Notes under the pieces: generated by a model
What the model was told of the DNA's origin: nothing
The model's input: the letters and a program-made list of their open reading frames with translations, nothing else
Database searches by the model: none
Position numbers and translations under genes: made by a program
Source: Termitomyces sp. T153
Taxonomy: Eukaryota > Basidiomycota > Agaricomycetes > Agaricales > Lyophyllaceae
Length of the DNA: 64,000 bases
Direction: 5' to 3'
Assembly: GCA_018296165.2 (NCBI GenBank)
Contig: JACKQL020000019.1
Location: 372,001-436,000, forward strand
Shown: in pieces, positions 36,311 to 48,165 of the stretch
Layout of the letters: each line of letters begins with the position of its first letter
Position numbering within the stretch: the stretch's first letter is position 1

Positions 36311-37167
36311 TTAACAAACAATCATTTTCAATTCTATGTGCAACACCTCCTCTGGATCTGGCTCTACAGCGCTGGCATTGCTGGCTGGATCACCCAATGG
36401 ATCTGGTTGGCTTACAATGCCAGGTTTGCTAGACAGATTGGTTTGAAAGTTGGCACATGGCCTGCATGGCAGAGGAGCAGGGGTGGGACATGGAATGGGT
36501 AGTGGAGCAATTGCTTGAGGGGCACAAGGAGAAGGTATCAGGTTGGGGTTCTGGAGTAGAGCATGGAGGCAGCAGCCCCTTTCTCCATGGTGTCCTTCCA
36601 TTTGATGCAAAGGTCTGTGATGTGAGCTAGTAGGCTGGCACCATCAGTAAACCTGGTGGGTCAGAGAGCATGTTCAGTGCCCATAGTGGCAAGTTCAGAA
36701 ACCATGCCATAGGCTTTTGTGAGGGAGTCCCAAGTTTTGGCAGTGGTTCCATCCATTTTGATTCTGAGACCAACTGGGTTTTTACAGTTGTATATAATCA
36801 GGGCTAATGTCCATGCATCTCTCAGATCCCATTCCTCCATGGACAGGGTGTATGAAGACCACAGGGTTGGTTCAACCTTATTCTCCAGTTCATCAGGGGC
36901 TATGGATGGTTCTGACATGGTAAACAGTTTTTGGTTGGCCCCTTTTTTGGCAGGTGTAGTGTGGGTAGTAGTAGTGGGGTTAATTGTTGATGGTTTGGGG
37001 ATGGTGCCTTCCAGGTATCCTTCAGTGCCACATGCACGGGCTGCTATCCCTGATACCTTTAACATAGTTCTATCCCAATCTTTGCCAGAAACCTGCACTG
37101 TGGTTTGGAAACTCTGATCAAGTTTGACTGTAGTGTAGTGGTCGGGTTTCCCTGCCACGGAGCTCAA
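36311..37167 (-). pseudogene. Copia-type gag fragment
   Basis: The minus-strand frame 37167-36661 opens MSSVAGKPDHYTTVKLDQ, then has GYLEGTIPKP and EEWDLRDAWTLALIIYN. This resembles the gag N-terminus of fungal copia elements, in which a W-rich block is followed by YLxGxIPxP. The frame at 36610-36311 is Pro-rich and may be its continuation after a frameshift. No LTR, protease or polymerase follows. It ends exactly at the CpG border. Confidence 0.5.
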
Positions 37168-39050
37168 ATGACCGGCAATTTCCAGAGGCTTGTGAGCAAC
37201 GGGGTCACCAGAGTAGTAGCGTCTTATGTATTAAATTGGGACAGGTAGTCCAACTATGCAATTCCGGCATGTTCCATTTTAGGCAGAACTATTACATGAC
37301 CTCGGTGACAAGCTTCGTTAAACCCGTGTCTGCCACTTCCTCTTAATCAAGAGCCCCCGAGACGTCTTCATTCGATTCCATGATCCGTCAGTCTCGGAAG
37401 TATTCATAGCTAACCTCCATTGCCACATTCCGAATTTCCGAAATACAGCCCCGGACCGGTGGTGGGGATTGAAGCGTTCAAGAGTATTTTTCATGGCTAC
37501 ATCTCAATCACATCCTTGAATTTTTGCTTGATTCCGTATTGAGACTGTTGGCATATTCTGTTTCGTTTCATTTGGCAGTTACGGTATCAAAACCACGCAG
37601 TCTGATAATTGGCATACAAATATACACACGCTCTTTGACAGTGGCACCTGTCTATACAATTGTCAAGGAGCTGTCCGCAGCCACCATTTCACATGCCAGG
37701 TCTACATGGTACCTGTGGAGTATATTCTAGATAATGTGCTGAGTTGTATTTCTGGCCACTAAATTTCCGTCACCTGGTCCTTTGTTTAATATGCTAAGTA
37801 ACTAATACCTCGATATTCCATAACCCAATGGCAATTCTCACCACCTACTAGTCAGCCTTTCTCTCTTTATCCCAAGGCAGTGTCTGCTGCTAACGCTAAT
37901 CATTTCATTACACATGGCTTCTGGAGGAATGTCCATCCTCCTCTGCCCCCATTTACATCATTCGGCTTACCATGAGCATTATATTCGTGCCAGTTTAGTT
38001 GCATGTCTGTCGACCACTTTCACCATGTTGTAGAGAATTCTTCAATGTCAATCACTAACAACTATGTGCCCTTGACCCAACATGATCTAAATTAACACCT
38101 CAGATGGGAAAAGATGGCTAGGAAGACCTTTTTGTATGATTTGAATCTGAAGAGCATCTCAATGTTGATTAGTAAAAATGCCCTAAAAGAGGAGCCGAGG
38201 TCCTGTCTTTTCCCTTGGCCGAAGGAAGAAGACGATAGTCTATGTACAGATTGTCCCGAACCGCTGCCGACCAAGGAAGTACTTCCGAGCAAGATTCAGA
38301 TTGCGGCCAGCGACTGATAACTTGATCGCTTTAACGTCACTAAGCAGTGCGTGGTTCTCGGGTTTCTCGTTTTATTGTCAGTCCCTGAAACACAAGCGGT
38401 ACTTCTCTTAGTATTTGAGTTGCCAGCGCAGAAGTCAGATTCTGCTGCGTGGAAAAATGGACAAGTTCTGCTGATATTGCGTATGTTATGAATGAGAACG
38501 TAGAAGGGGGAAAGCACGTAACTCGAAAAAAACTTGGGAGAGCAATGGATGAATTGGTAACTTCTCAACTTCGGAAGCCTGGCAGATAGCAGGATAATGG
38601 ATGCCGGTTATTGAGTAAGAAGAGATGCAAAGTAGACCAGCAGTCAGTACCTGATGGTATTAGTCTACAGGGTCATGGAGCCCTTTAGTCGACCCGAAAT
38701 GGCAAAAGAATGAATAGGGACTCCAATGTTGGTCGATCCCTCGATCAAACCGAAGTTTGAACATGTAAGACCAGATATGAGACATCGTTGAGTATCAGTG
38801 ACAATGAATAGCCCAACATGGGAAGAAAGATAATGGTGATTATTATAAAACTGTATCTGATCAATTAGCAAGGATAACTTAACTAAGGAAAAATCCCTCA
38901 CAACGTCGATAGGTAAAATATCGGCATAAGTATGTACAATCGATGTGAAGAACGCTGGAGATAGATGAATACCCTATGACGAAAGAAGTATCTGGGCGGA
39001 TATCATGCCGAGATGTCCAAGATCAGAGGCATGTTCGGTGAGACAGGATA
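37168..39050. other. CpG-normal stretch without a supported gene
   Basis: Frames of up to 90 codons occur on both strands (for example 38114-38317 + and 38296-38568 -), but none has recognisable domains or convincing splice partners. An unrecognised intron-rich gene could be missed here. Confidence 0.35.
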
Positions 39051-40505
39051 TCAGTGCTCGCGGGCAAAGTGAACTAGTGACTCTCTATCATCGTCTCGTG
39101 ATAACGCGTTTGCTTGGAGGGGCGGTTCCATGAATCTTCGAGATGGTGGTTGTATCTGGTTCGCCGACTTCTTTTGGCTAGCAGATGCGAGATTGCTGAG
39201 ATACATCGCCGGTGATGTCCCTGTGACAGACGGTGAATTCGGTGTGGAATTATCCCGGAAAAGTGAACCGCTGGGACGTGGTGATCTTGAGTTTGGAAGC
39301 GCAGACGCTTCCCCAGCACGAGCGCCTGCGCATGGCAGTTTTTTGATTGCGAGTCTGAATTAAAGGGCGATGTAATAGATGCTAGTGAAAGTGGGGAAGT
39401 CTTCGCCGCCGATGATGTCGGAGACTTGTCACTAGGGAAAGGTCTCATAGAGGAAGGGGATCGGGTCAGTACAGGTGATATAACAGATGTACTTGTATGG
39501 TGGCGAGATTGTATCTGAGTATCCTCGGGTTTGATGGAGCGGGGACCTTGGGATTGAGTACTTGGATTGAACGACTGCGATGGGAAAATCAAAGGTTGAT
39601 ATGCAGATGGGCCTGTTGACAACACAGCCTCCCCTAGAAGCCCAGGAGGATTACCCATGTGGTAGAAAGGAGGGACTTGTGCTGCTTGCAGACGTTGCAC
39701 TTGTTTAAAAAGCTCATCGTAACGTCCTTTGAGGTCGTCAAACTCAGCGCGAGTGACGTACTTTTCTCTACACAGATCCAATATTCATCGTGAGTACGTC
39801 AACGTGAAGTCGAAGATCGACCCACATCGGTTCAACGACATGCCATTGACATCTCGACTGCTCTCCTCGGCGTGTACACGGGGTACAAGGCTGGGTCCTG
39901 AAGGAATGATGTCTCGTCAGATACCCACGCTTGCCTGGACGATCATCAATATCATCAAACCTATCACATTTGATTTTTCGCCTTTTACACTCTGCCAGCA
40001 CCACACGAAGTATATGAACAGAGGGTGAGTGAAACGAGGTTAGGGAGAAAGACACAGGTAAAAGGTTCAAGGATAGAAATCAGTCAATTACATGATGATG
40101 AGGATCAAGTTTATGATATTCCTCACCAGTACAACTCAAGGCTTGCCGACGCCTCTTCTTTTTTGGCGGTTCACGCGATTGCTCCCCGAGGTCGGGCTCA
40201 GAGTCAAGAGCAGATATCTCAGGACTCTTACGAGAGCCCAAGAGAGACCGATCCGATGGACTAGGCTGAGGCACGAATTGTGAAGGTGCCGAGTACATGA
40301 GGCTTGAACCCTCCCCCGAACCTGAGGGATGCTGCTGCGATAATCCAGAAGGAAGTAAGTATGGATGTAGCTGACGGATCGAAGGAAGAGAATGCTGCGA
40401 GGCGAAGTTGGGTTGAAGAGAATCCGAACTTGATGGTGTCGACTCATGACGCATAGAATCTCGAGCAGCAGAACCACGACCACCAGCGAATTTCTGAGGA
40501 TGCAT
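39051..40505 (-). CDS. Zn2Cys6 transcription factor, with an apparent frameshift
   Basis: The exons are 40505-40127, 39991-39961 (31 nt), 39897-39826 and 39767 onward, with introns of 135, 63 and 58 bp. The N-terminal 110 residues are Ser/Pro/Gln-rich, followed by an NLS (PPKKKRRRQ). The binuclear cluster follows, with cysteines at 125, 128, 135, 141, 144 and 153 (spacing C-x2-C-x6-C-x5-C-x2-C-x8-C). A Glu/Leu-rich probable coiled coil, AEFDDLKGRYDELFKQVQRL, then lies at the start of exon 4. After a Ser/Pro-rich stretch the frame changes at a run of six T on the plus strand (39339-39344). The Ser/Pro-rich composition continues in the shifted frame to a stop at 39051, while the unshifted frame becomes Arg/His-rich and stops at 39074. 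It is either a true mutation or an assembly error. The product would be a DNA-binding nuclear regulator of unknown targets. Confidence 0.75.
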
Positions 40506-41929
40506 GACAAAGGGGAAACAATTGTCAGTGCCGGAGGACAACAAAGAAGCAGAATAAGCAAGAGGACATCAGGAGGGGGAGTATTCGGCACGGGTTCGCT
40601 CTTACTTATGTACCCAGGTCACCCCAGGCACACATATCTCAAAAGAGAATAGCGCGCCATTTGAGATTGGCTTAGTGTGGCACCGCTCGAGATTTCCATA
40701 ACGATAGACCAGATGCGGTAATCAGGGGGCCTATCATAACGGGGATAAGCATGGTGTGGAAAAACACGACCTTGAGGGATCTTGGCAGCTTTAGCCCAAG
40801 GTGTACAGAGATCAACCGAGATAAAAGCATGAACACTGGACACTATATAGATATCTAATACATGTCCCATGAGTGGTCTCATGTGAAGCTCATCTGATCA
40901 TAAACATCGGGGATATAAAGTGTGATCCTGTCGACTCATTGTGTGACTCGTGACGAATGCGGACGGGGAAAAATAAAGTTTTTGACCGCAAGCCATCCGT
41001 TATCTCCGGCATCACCCTTGCCTTTACTTACGTACATTATTATCCCCAATTCATAGAGCGGCCAACTCGGATTCATTGTAAAGAAAGAACTATTCAAGGT
41101 TCTCAACCTCGTGATCACTATTGAGGGCGAACCCATGGTCTTCCGAATGAGCAGATTCGACCCACGAACGTAGATCTAATCTGGTAGGGCGGTTGAAGTT
41201 GTACACGTTTCAACGTTTCAAAGCAGTCGTTTGACAGACATTTGGAGATCTAGACGGTTGCAGCGCACTATGCAGATGCTTCAGGACAACCTGTCGCTGG
41301 ATAGGCTGTTTCAGAAACGTCGTTTTTCTGTTTGTGCGGCAATCTAGGGAACTTGATGAACACGCTCAGTCATCGTGGAGTAAGTTCGCTTCGAGAGGTT
41401 ATTTAGAGTACAATATCCGCCCCTTTTCCTTCGGCGTCATGCCGCGTATCTTCGAATGGTCATTTTAACACCGTCTCAGGGTAAAGGACCGCAACCGTGG
41501 AGGACCCACTTCGTGTGCATGGACGCGTCGGCCTCTTGGTCGCATCCCATCAATATCCATGCATAATCTTGACTCGACAGTGTCCGTAGATACGACACAT
41601 AAACTCTAACAAAACGTTCAACACTATTCCCTGAGGCGCCTTGATACTGACATCAGGAGACACAATTTTCGATCGCGATTCGAACAAAAGAACACAACAA
41701 CGCTGTACAACACTGAGTCATAATCAAGAGGTAAGTCTCTAGGACTTTGGAGTTGAAATGGGACTTAGATGTTCATATGCAGCCCTGAAAATGTCTCTAT
41801 TGCATACGCTTCTCTAATCCTCATTGATCTACAATTTTCTGAGTGCTACTTTGAACACAACCGAAACCTCTCATCATTCAGGCTGCCTTTTTTGCATATT
41901 TCGTTGAAGTCATGACTCGTTATATACAA
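40506..41929. other. Upstream region of the Zn2Cys6 gene
   Basis: CpG-normal and largely non-coding by eye. An in-frame upstream exon for the regulator is possible, because the exon-1 frame stays open for another 13 codons without an ATG. No other gene is supported. Confidence 0.35.
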
Positions 41930-42391
41930 TGTCTCGCCCATCAGATTATGTTCAGACTCGTACGCTCATATCTGGTTACCGAGTCTGGGTGTCAAGTGAG
42001 TAGTTGCCCATGACTACTTCATTTCTCTTCTGCTCGTTTTGTAATCACTTGAGAATGTCCCGCCGCCGTGGATTTGATGATAGAACGTCCTAAATATCCA
42101 TCGCGTTGTTGTTTCGTTGTACGAACTCAAATGTACTTGGACATGCGAGATGTTCGGTGTATATCCCACTGGACTATTGCTTTTCCTCCAAATAGTATAC
42201 ATGATTTGTCATTTATGTCCTTCTGGCCTTCCTCCTTCTGGCCTTCCTCCGTTACTCAACCATACACCCCTATAGATCATACATATTCTAAGACAACCAA
42301 GTCATGGGTCTGCAGATACTCCTTTGGCAGATCCAGCAGCAGAGAGCCTGAGTGAGGGTGAAGTCGAACATACAGGAAGAGAGAGAAAATA
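41930..42391 (+). CDS. Possible small multi-exon gene, unknown
   Basis: An ATG at 41930 opens MSRPSDYVQTRTLISGYR and meets a good donor (GTGAGT, about 42000) with an acceptor CTTGAG about 58 bp later. An open frame then runs on (VDLMIERPKYPSR). Near the end, a frame with SADTPLADPAAESLSEGE to a stop at 42391 looks protein-like and follows an acceptor CTATAG (about 42280). The internal splicing is unclear. No family was recognised. A 16-bp unit (CCTTCTGGCCTTCCTC) is repeated twice near 42228-42250. Confidence 0.25.
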
Positions 42392-43560
42392 GTTCAACGA
42401 GGTGGACTCAACTCTTTTCAATGAGTCATTCTGGTTGCTTTCTAGCCTGCTCGGCTGCTCCCTATATGGTATGCGATGCTTCGGTGCTCCTTCACGACCT
42501 CCGAGCCGGTCCGTTATTGTCATATGAGCAATTTTCATGACAAATGTCGGTGGCGCACTTGGAGTCAGTTTATCGTTGATCCTCTGGCAGGCTTAATTAA
42601 CATAGACACACTCATTCATAGCGTGAGCGACTTAACGGGCACTATCTAAGTCCATGGACATATGTCAACGTGCCTTGGCTCTCAACCACAGCAACCTCGA
42701 CATACTTAGTTCCGGAGACAGGCCACCGCTGATCCTTGACTGATCCCAAGATGTGTTGTCAGGCACCAGAAACACGAGCACCATTCCCTTCTGGAGCGGA
42801 TACATACAGTAGGATACAATGTTGTGTCGCCCTATATATGTCGCCTTCGTTAATCTGTTGTTAGACTTTAAATAATCATTCGGGACAACGGACCGAATAG
42901 TGTAGCTTCATAGTGAAGGAATCATGTCGGACACTTGTATAATTGACTCAGATCCGAAGATGCATGAATGAAGTAAGGTGTCCTTTATTCCCTAACTACA
43001 AGTGTCTCAAATCCGTTCGAGTAACAAGCGATGATATATCTCTCGCATGCTGACGTATGGCCGATGTAATGTGCAGTACATCTGTGGCATGTGCCAAAGC
43101 AACACATGTAGCTGATCCAATCATTCACTAGGTCATGAGCGTGTTTTAAGGAAGCAGTTTTCCTTCTGGTATTAGAATAAATTAAGCTACCTTGTCTCGT
43201 GTCAGGATTGGTCAGCCATGTCGGAATTTACAGACGCCGGACATCCTCGTGTATGGTCTGTAGACGATGACACTGTTAGACGTGAAATCAAGTATGAAGC
43301 ACAAGTCAAAGCACTCCTTTATCATCCCTCATCCTGGTTGGTTGGCCGGTGTGTTGTGTTGTTAGATCTGACGCAATGGAATATACAGTCTCAATCGATC
43401 TTTCGTAGAAGGAGTTATGAAGGGCTACAATTCTTTGAATCGGATAGGCCATAATGCATAAAGAGTCATCCTACGACATGATACACCTCCTGATTGCTTC
43501 ACTGTTGCGAGAGTATGAGGGGTCTCACCGGACACAAATATTAGGGGCGATGACAATTCC
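42392..43560. other. CpG-normal stretch, no supported gene
   Basis: A plus-strand frame at 43218-43454 (78 codons) may belong to the integrase-like pseudogene downstream or be chance. Nothing else is visible. Confidence 0.3.
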
Positions 43561-45281
43561 CTTCGACAGTCTCAGTATCGCTTATGGAGAGCTTTGTTGA
43601 GCTACGGACATTGCATTACGCACGCAGCTTGGTGATGCTGCTCGGCTTGGTGAGGCAGAGGCAACGATGTTTGGAATTCCAGGCCCTCCATACAGTACGT
43701 CTATATATGCAAGTCTATGGCAGTTTGCATGGCTAATAAAACACATAGCATTTAATATACTATCTGTGAATGTATATCAGTCAGCAAATGAAAGTATTGA
43801 ACGCATGGTAACAGCTCTTGATGGAAGCAACAACAATCTCGTCCGATTATCCTGATGCCCTGTCTCTTGAGTTTGGCGGACTGGTTCACGATGGAAATCC
43901 AGGCCATCCACGCATCAATATCAGACCAGAGGACCTTGCGAATCTCTCAGTAGGCTGCTTGACACACCAGCAAATTGCAGACATCTATGGGTGTAGTGCT
44001 AGAACTATTCGCCGCCGTCTTCTCGAGTACACCTTTCGATGCCTGGTCCTCCTGTATATACTCAGGAGCCAAGAAGATGGCTCAATTCAATGCATATACG
44101 CTGCAGGTGCCAACTCTGACCTTTCACAGTTGCTTGACAATGAACTGGACCAATGCTCAACATTTATGAGCAGTTCCCATCTTTTGGAAGGCAAATGATT
44201 GATGGCTATCTTCTGTGTCTTGTGGAGCGTGTCCCTTGCCAAAGGGTAGAAGATTCATATCGTCGTGTCATAGGACCATCTACTTCTACATTTGTAAGAC
44301 GACGCATCCAATGGCAAGTCTATTCTGTGCCTGGCCAAACTCACTTTGGCATCATGATGGACAACATGGTAGATTGAACTCTTTTTTTTTATTAAGATAC
44401 TATTTCCTCACTCAATCAACAGGTTTGATATGCTGGAAGATTGTCATTCATGCATTCATAGATGGATACACACAATTTGTTCTTGGCATTTGTGCAAGGA
44501 ACAATAATTGTGCAGCAACAGTCTTACAATTGTTTAAAGATATTGCTGCTATCTTTGGATATCCAAGCTGCACTTGAAGAGACCATGGAACTGAGAATCT
44601 CTTGGTTGCAGCCAGGATAAAGGAAGTTAGAGGGGAAGGTCATGGATCATATATCTGGGGCCAGTTGGTTGATTTCTTGAACTTTTTAATTCTCATGCTA
44701 ATGTCATTGACAGGAGCATACATAATATCAGGATTGAAAGGCTCTGGGTAGACATTACTCACAATTTTGGAGGAAAGTGGAAGGATTTTTTTATGATGCT
44801 GGAGATTCATGATGGGCTAAATGTTGATGCTGATGCACATATCTGGCTTCTTCATCACCTTTTTCTCAGTGTGATCAACTGTGATGCTGAAGTATGGGTA
44901 GAGACCTGGAACCACCATATACTCTCACAACATGGCAAATCACCATGCAACATGTATTTATGTGGAATGATTGAGCATGGGTATTGTAGGGTCCATGTTG
45001 ATGACCCTCTTAATGATGATAACATTGTGGCATTTGGAATCAAGCAGAACAATGTAAACAATGCTCAAACCTGGGCACACTATGATGATTCATTCATTGT
45101 CAATCATCCAGATCATCTTTCTCATGTAGAGGTACCAGACACATGTTGCCTATTTGCACTAGACCAGCTTTCTGTCCAAGCCCAACTCAGCACTTCTCAT
45201 CTTCTTACTCAAAATGACATGCCTTCACATCAATTACTTTGGATTCATGCACTCCTTTTGGCAAGAAATATAGTAGATTGA
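43561..45281 (+). pseudogene. Integrase-like (rve/DDE) gene relic, still with introns
   Basis: The order of pieces follows basidiomycete integrase-core proteins. A helix-turn-helix lies at LTHQQIADIYGCSARTIRRR (about 43960-44020). Then come RQMIDGYLL and RRRIQWQVYSVPG, the first catalytic block SLWHHDGQHG (about 44340), WKIVIHAFIDGYTQF, RDHGTEN with the second Asp (about 44578), and NIRIERLWVDI with the Glu (about 44725). Introns remain at about 44369-44422 and between the second and third blocks. Frameshifts lie near 44150 and 44330, and an in-frame TGA near 44576 follows a Cys codon where the family has Arg (CG lost). The 5' part (43600-44315) still has many CG sites; the 3' part has none. 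Not a working gene. Confidence 0.65.
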
Positions 45282-45641
45282 TATTGTTTCTTTGTTTTCA
45301 TTTGCAACTAGCACTACTGATTCATGCAAGTTTTCATGATTAAAGTCTTGATTCACTCTTTTACTGTTTGGTAGGGCCTCATCCAACTATCAAGGGCTGG
45401 CCACCAGGTCAAGAGTCAATCATGCTACATCTCCTCCATCACAATCCACTCCTTGAACCTCTCAATCCACAGCACAACCCCAACTGCAATCACTGGCACT
45501 ATTTCCATCCAGCACTCCTATAAGAACTCAGTCCAATGGCTTTCCAGATTTGGATCATTTTTTCAATTAGGGCACATCTGATTCTCATCTTGGAGTTTTG
45601 CAATAAGTCATATTTCAATAAAGGAACCTAGAGATCCTTGC

Positions 45642-46490
45642 ATGAGGGAAGGTGAAGGTGCAATGGAAGGCCAACATGCACACAAAGATCATAAAGGCAA
45701 AGGCATGCCTGATGCTCAAAACCAAAACAGACATGGAGTAGACAACAACAAAGGTGTGCCCAATGTTCAAGACAAACATGGACAGGCAGATGATGAAGCC
45801 ACCCCTGATGCTCAAGACCAATACACACATGAAGGTAATGAAGCCACACATGATGATCAAGACAAGGCCAAGGATGAATGCAATAGTGACAGAAAAGAGC
45901 AGGGTAAGTATCAAAGTCACAGCCTAGGCCAAGCACATGAAGATCAAACCATTCATGATGTTGTCTCATCAACCAACAAGTTCAACAACAGCAATGATTC
46001 CTCTTCCATGATCAACACAAATCTTAAGTGCAAGGCATCCCAGACACTTCAATATCCAAAATGCAACAAGAGAAAAGATACTACTAGTACATGTTTCACT
46101 GTCATGTTTTTCTCTCTCCACATGAATCAAACCTTAGCCAACAAGCCCAAGCCCAAGCCCAAGCCCACTGACCCTGAACATATTCAAAATTTTTATTCCT
46201 TTATTGTTCCTGGAAACAAGTCTCCTCTATCATCCATTCTCAAATGGTCCAACAGGTGCATGACTGCAGCCCCATTCATCCCACTCTTCTCAGAGCCCCA
46301 AGAGAGGCACAGCAATAATCTACTTCACATGGTCAGCTCTGTTATATTCATGCTTTGTTATGTTTATTTAATCAGCACTGAGATTTCCAGGATGTGGACA
46401 TGGTCTCTTGAATGTCAAAATTACTTTTTTTGGACTCCTCCCCATCAAACTCCAATACAGTCAATTTTCATCAATCAAGAAGCTCTCTGA
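45642..46490 (+). pseudogene. Open frame of 282 codons, unknown, CpG-less
   Basis: This is the longest frame in the block. Its first 130 codons are hydrophilic, with repeated Asp/Gln phrases such as PDAQDQ and NVQDKHGQ. A PKPKPKP stretch follows near codon 170, then a hydrophobic segment near codons 235-255. No domain was recognised. It may be the N-terminal part of the same relic as 46862-47150. It is either a multicopy gene decayed by CpG loss or chance. Confidence 0.3.
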
Positions 46491-46861
46491 TAATTGTGCC
46501 ACAAATCTGTCACTTGGCTATACCATTGTCATTTGTGGTTATCCAACAGTCTGAAGGGTTTGTTGAGTATCTATAGAATCCAGTCTCAATTATGACAACA
46601 AATTATTTTCTATCCATGGTATGTTATCCTCCTTTAATTTCATCCTATTCTACTCTAACAATTCTATGAATAGACATTGCCTGTTGTGTCAACAACCCAA
46701 TGGAACCACACTTGAGAGGCAGTCCTTCTCAACTTGTTGACAATATCACAAATCCCCAAACAATCCAATGTATCCTATCTCTTCAGTTTCCTGACATGAA
46801 AACCCCTGAACTTATCAAGTATGGTTTTCTTGCTCTTTTACTTGGAATGACTCTCATTCAC

Positions 46862-47150
46862 TATTCATAAATGTTCTCTAGACATATAGATCATGGATTT
46901 TGTTATGGCTATTCTGCAATTAAAGACATCACATCCATGGTCAACTGCAAACAACAAGTCTTTACAGCAGATCTTGACCACATGCATCAATGTGGTCTTG
47001 TTCACCATGGAGGATTACTAACATATGAGCACTATGATGCTGAAGGCCAGGGAACCTTCATGAAAATTCCATATGGAGCAAAACTTTGAATATTTATCAC
47101 ATTAATTACATTTTCTAATCTCTAGCAGGACTCCAACCCTCATTGTTGAT
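46862..47150 (+). pseudogene. Possible JmjC-domain remnant
   Basis: The frame 46871-47089 has HQCGLVHHGGLLTYEHYDA and GTFMKIPYGAKL. The order H-x-D, then Gly-Thr, then Gly-x-Lys-Leu recalls the Fe(II)-binding core of basidiomycete JmjC-like proteins. A possible intron with an acceptor CTAGCAG follows. The match is short and made by eye only. Confidence 0.3.
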
Positions 47151-48042
47151 CAGATGGGCATATCATTGCCCACCTTGCTGGCCAAGCTGGGATATGACCT
47201 GCAATAAACAGGTTGCACTCTCTGCCATAATCTAGTCAGTCATGCAACTCCATTGATATGAATATGAGTGTCAAGTCAACCTGGACAGCAAACTCCTCAG
47301 GAGATCACAGTGCATGCAAGTTCAGTATGACCTGAAGATGTGAGTCATGGAAGACAAGCATTGTGATTCTATTACATGCAACAGTTGATTGTTTCTGTAT
47401 CTATGTGTTATTATACTCATTATCAGATGTATCAATTACTGTACAGAACCAGTAGTCAAAATTGGTTGAAACATGACAGGGGGCATTGGCATCTTTGTTG
47501 GTCAGAAGAGACTTTATCTGATTGTGGAGGAGGAAATCCATAGTTTGCATGCATACATGAATATGCACACCCTATATTTCAATTAGAAAAGTTTGAAGAT
47601 AAATGGAATTAATGATAACTTACAACAGCAGTTGCCAGAGTCTGGGAACTAGAAAATGAACTGATGAAACAAACTTTGAAAAGAGTTATAATCTATTGTA
47701 ATTCTTATGAGCAATACAAACATTTACTGTGACTTTGTTGTTTGGTAGATATTCTGACCCCCTCAAGGCACAAAGGAACTGCTTTGCCCTGAAAAATGGA
47801 TGATTTATATCATGCATGTTGCAAACTTCAAAACTATTGCCTGCTGGATATCCATGACCACATAAGAACCTCTTGATGGACAATATAACTTGTGTTTCAT
47901 ATTCATGGCACTCAGGCTCAGAGAAAAGTCAATGAGCAGATATGAGCAAGATGAAGCCAAATCAGCCTTAATAAATTTTGCTCAATTTTACTCATGAGCT
48001 ATGATCTGTGCCTTTGGCATGGGCCTGTAGCTCTTGCTTAGT

Positions 48043-48165
48043 CCCAGACCCAACCTTACTTTGTTCAGTTAAGTCCTTGATATTCCAACTCAATGCTGAG
48101 ATCCAGACCCAACTTCACTACATTCAGTTAGGTTTTTGTATTCTGTCAACTTAATGCTTGTTCAC
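48043..48165 (+). repeat. Two outlying units of the 59-bp minisatellite
   Basis: Units starting at about 48043 and 48102 (CCAGACCCAAC...TCACT) are related to the array at 49651. The preceding bases (GGCATGG...CTGTAGCT...TTGCTT) also match those before that array, so a longer stretch was duplicated. Confidence 0.6.

Larger units (their letters stand above)
28300..37165. repeat. CpG-depleted repeat block 2
   Basis: CG is common up to about 28295 and again from about 37140, and scarce between. The exceptions cluster near 28495-28615 and inside the retroposon at 32216-33150, which suggests that element is younger. Between 31010 and 32200 no element is recognised. Confidence 0.7.

Noticed and set aside
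45615..45972. Minus-strand frames with many Cys, His and hydrophobic residues
   Set aside because: They are antisense to the repetitive Asp/Gln-rich plus-strand frame and have no start or domain support.
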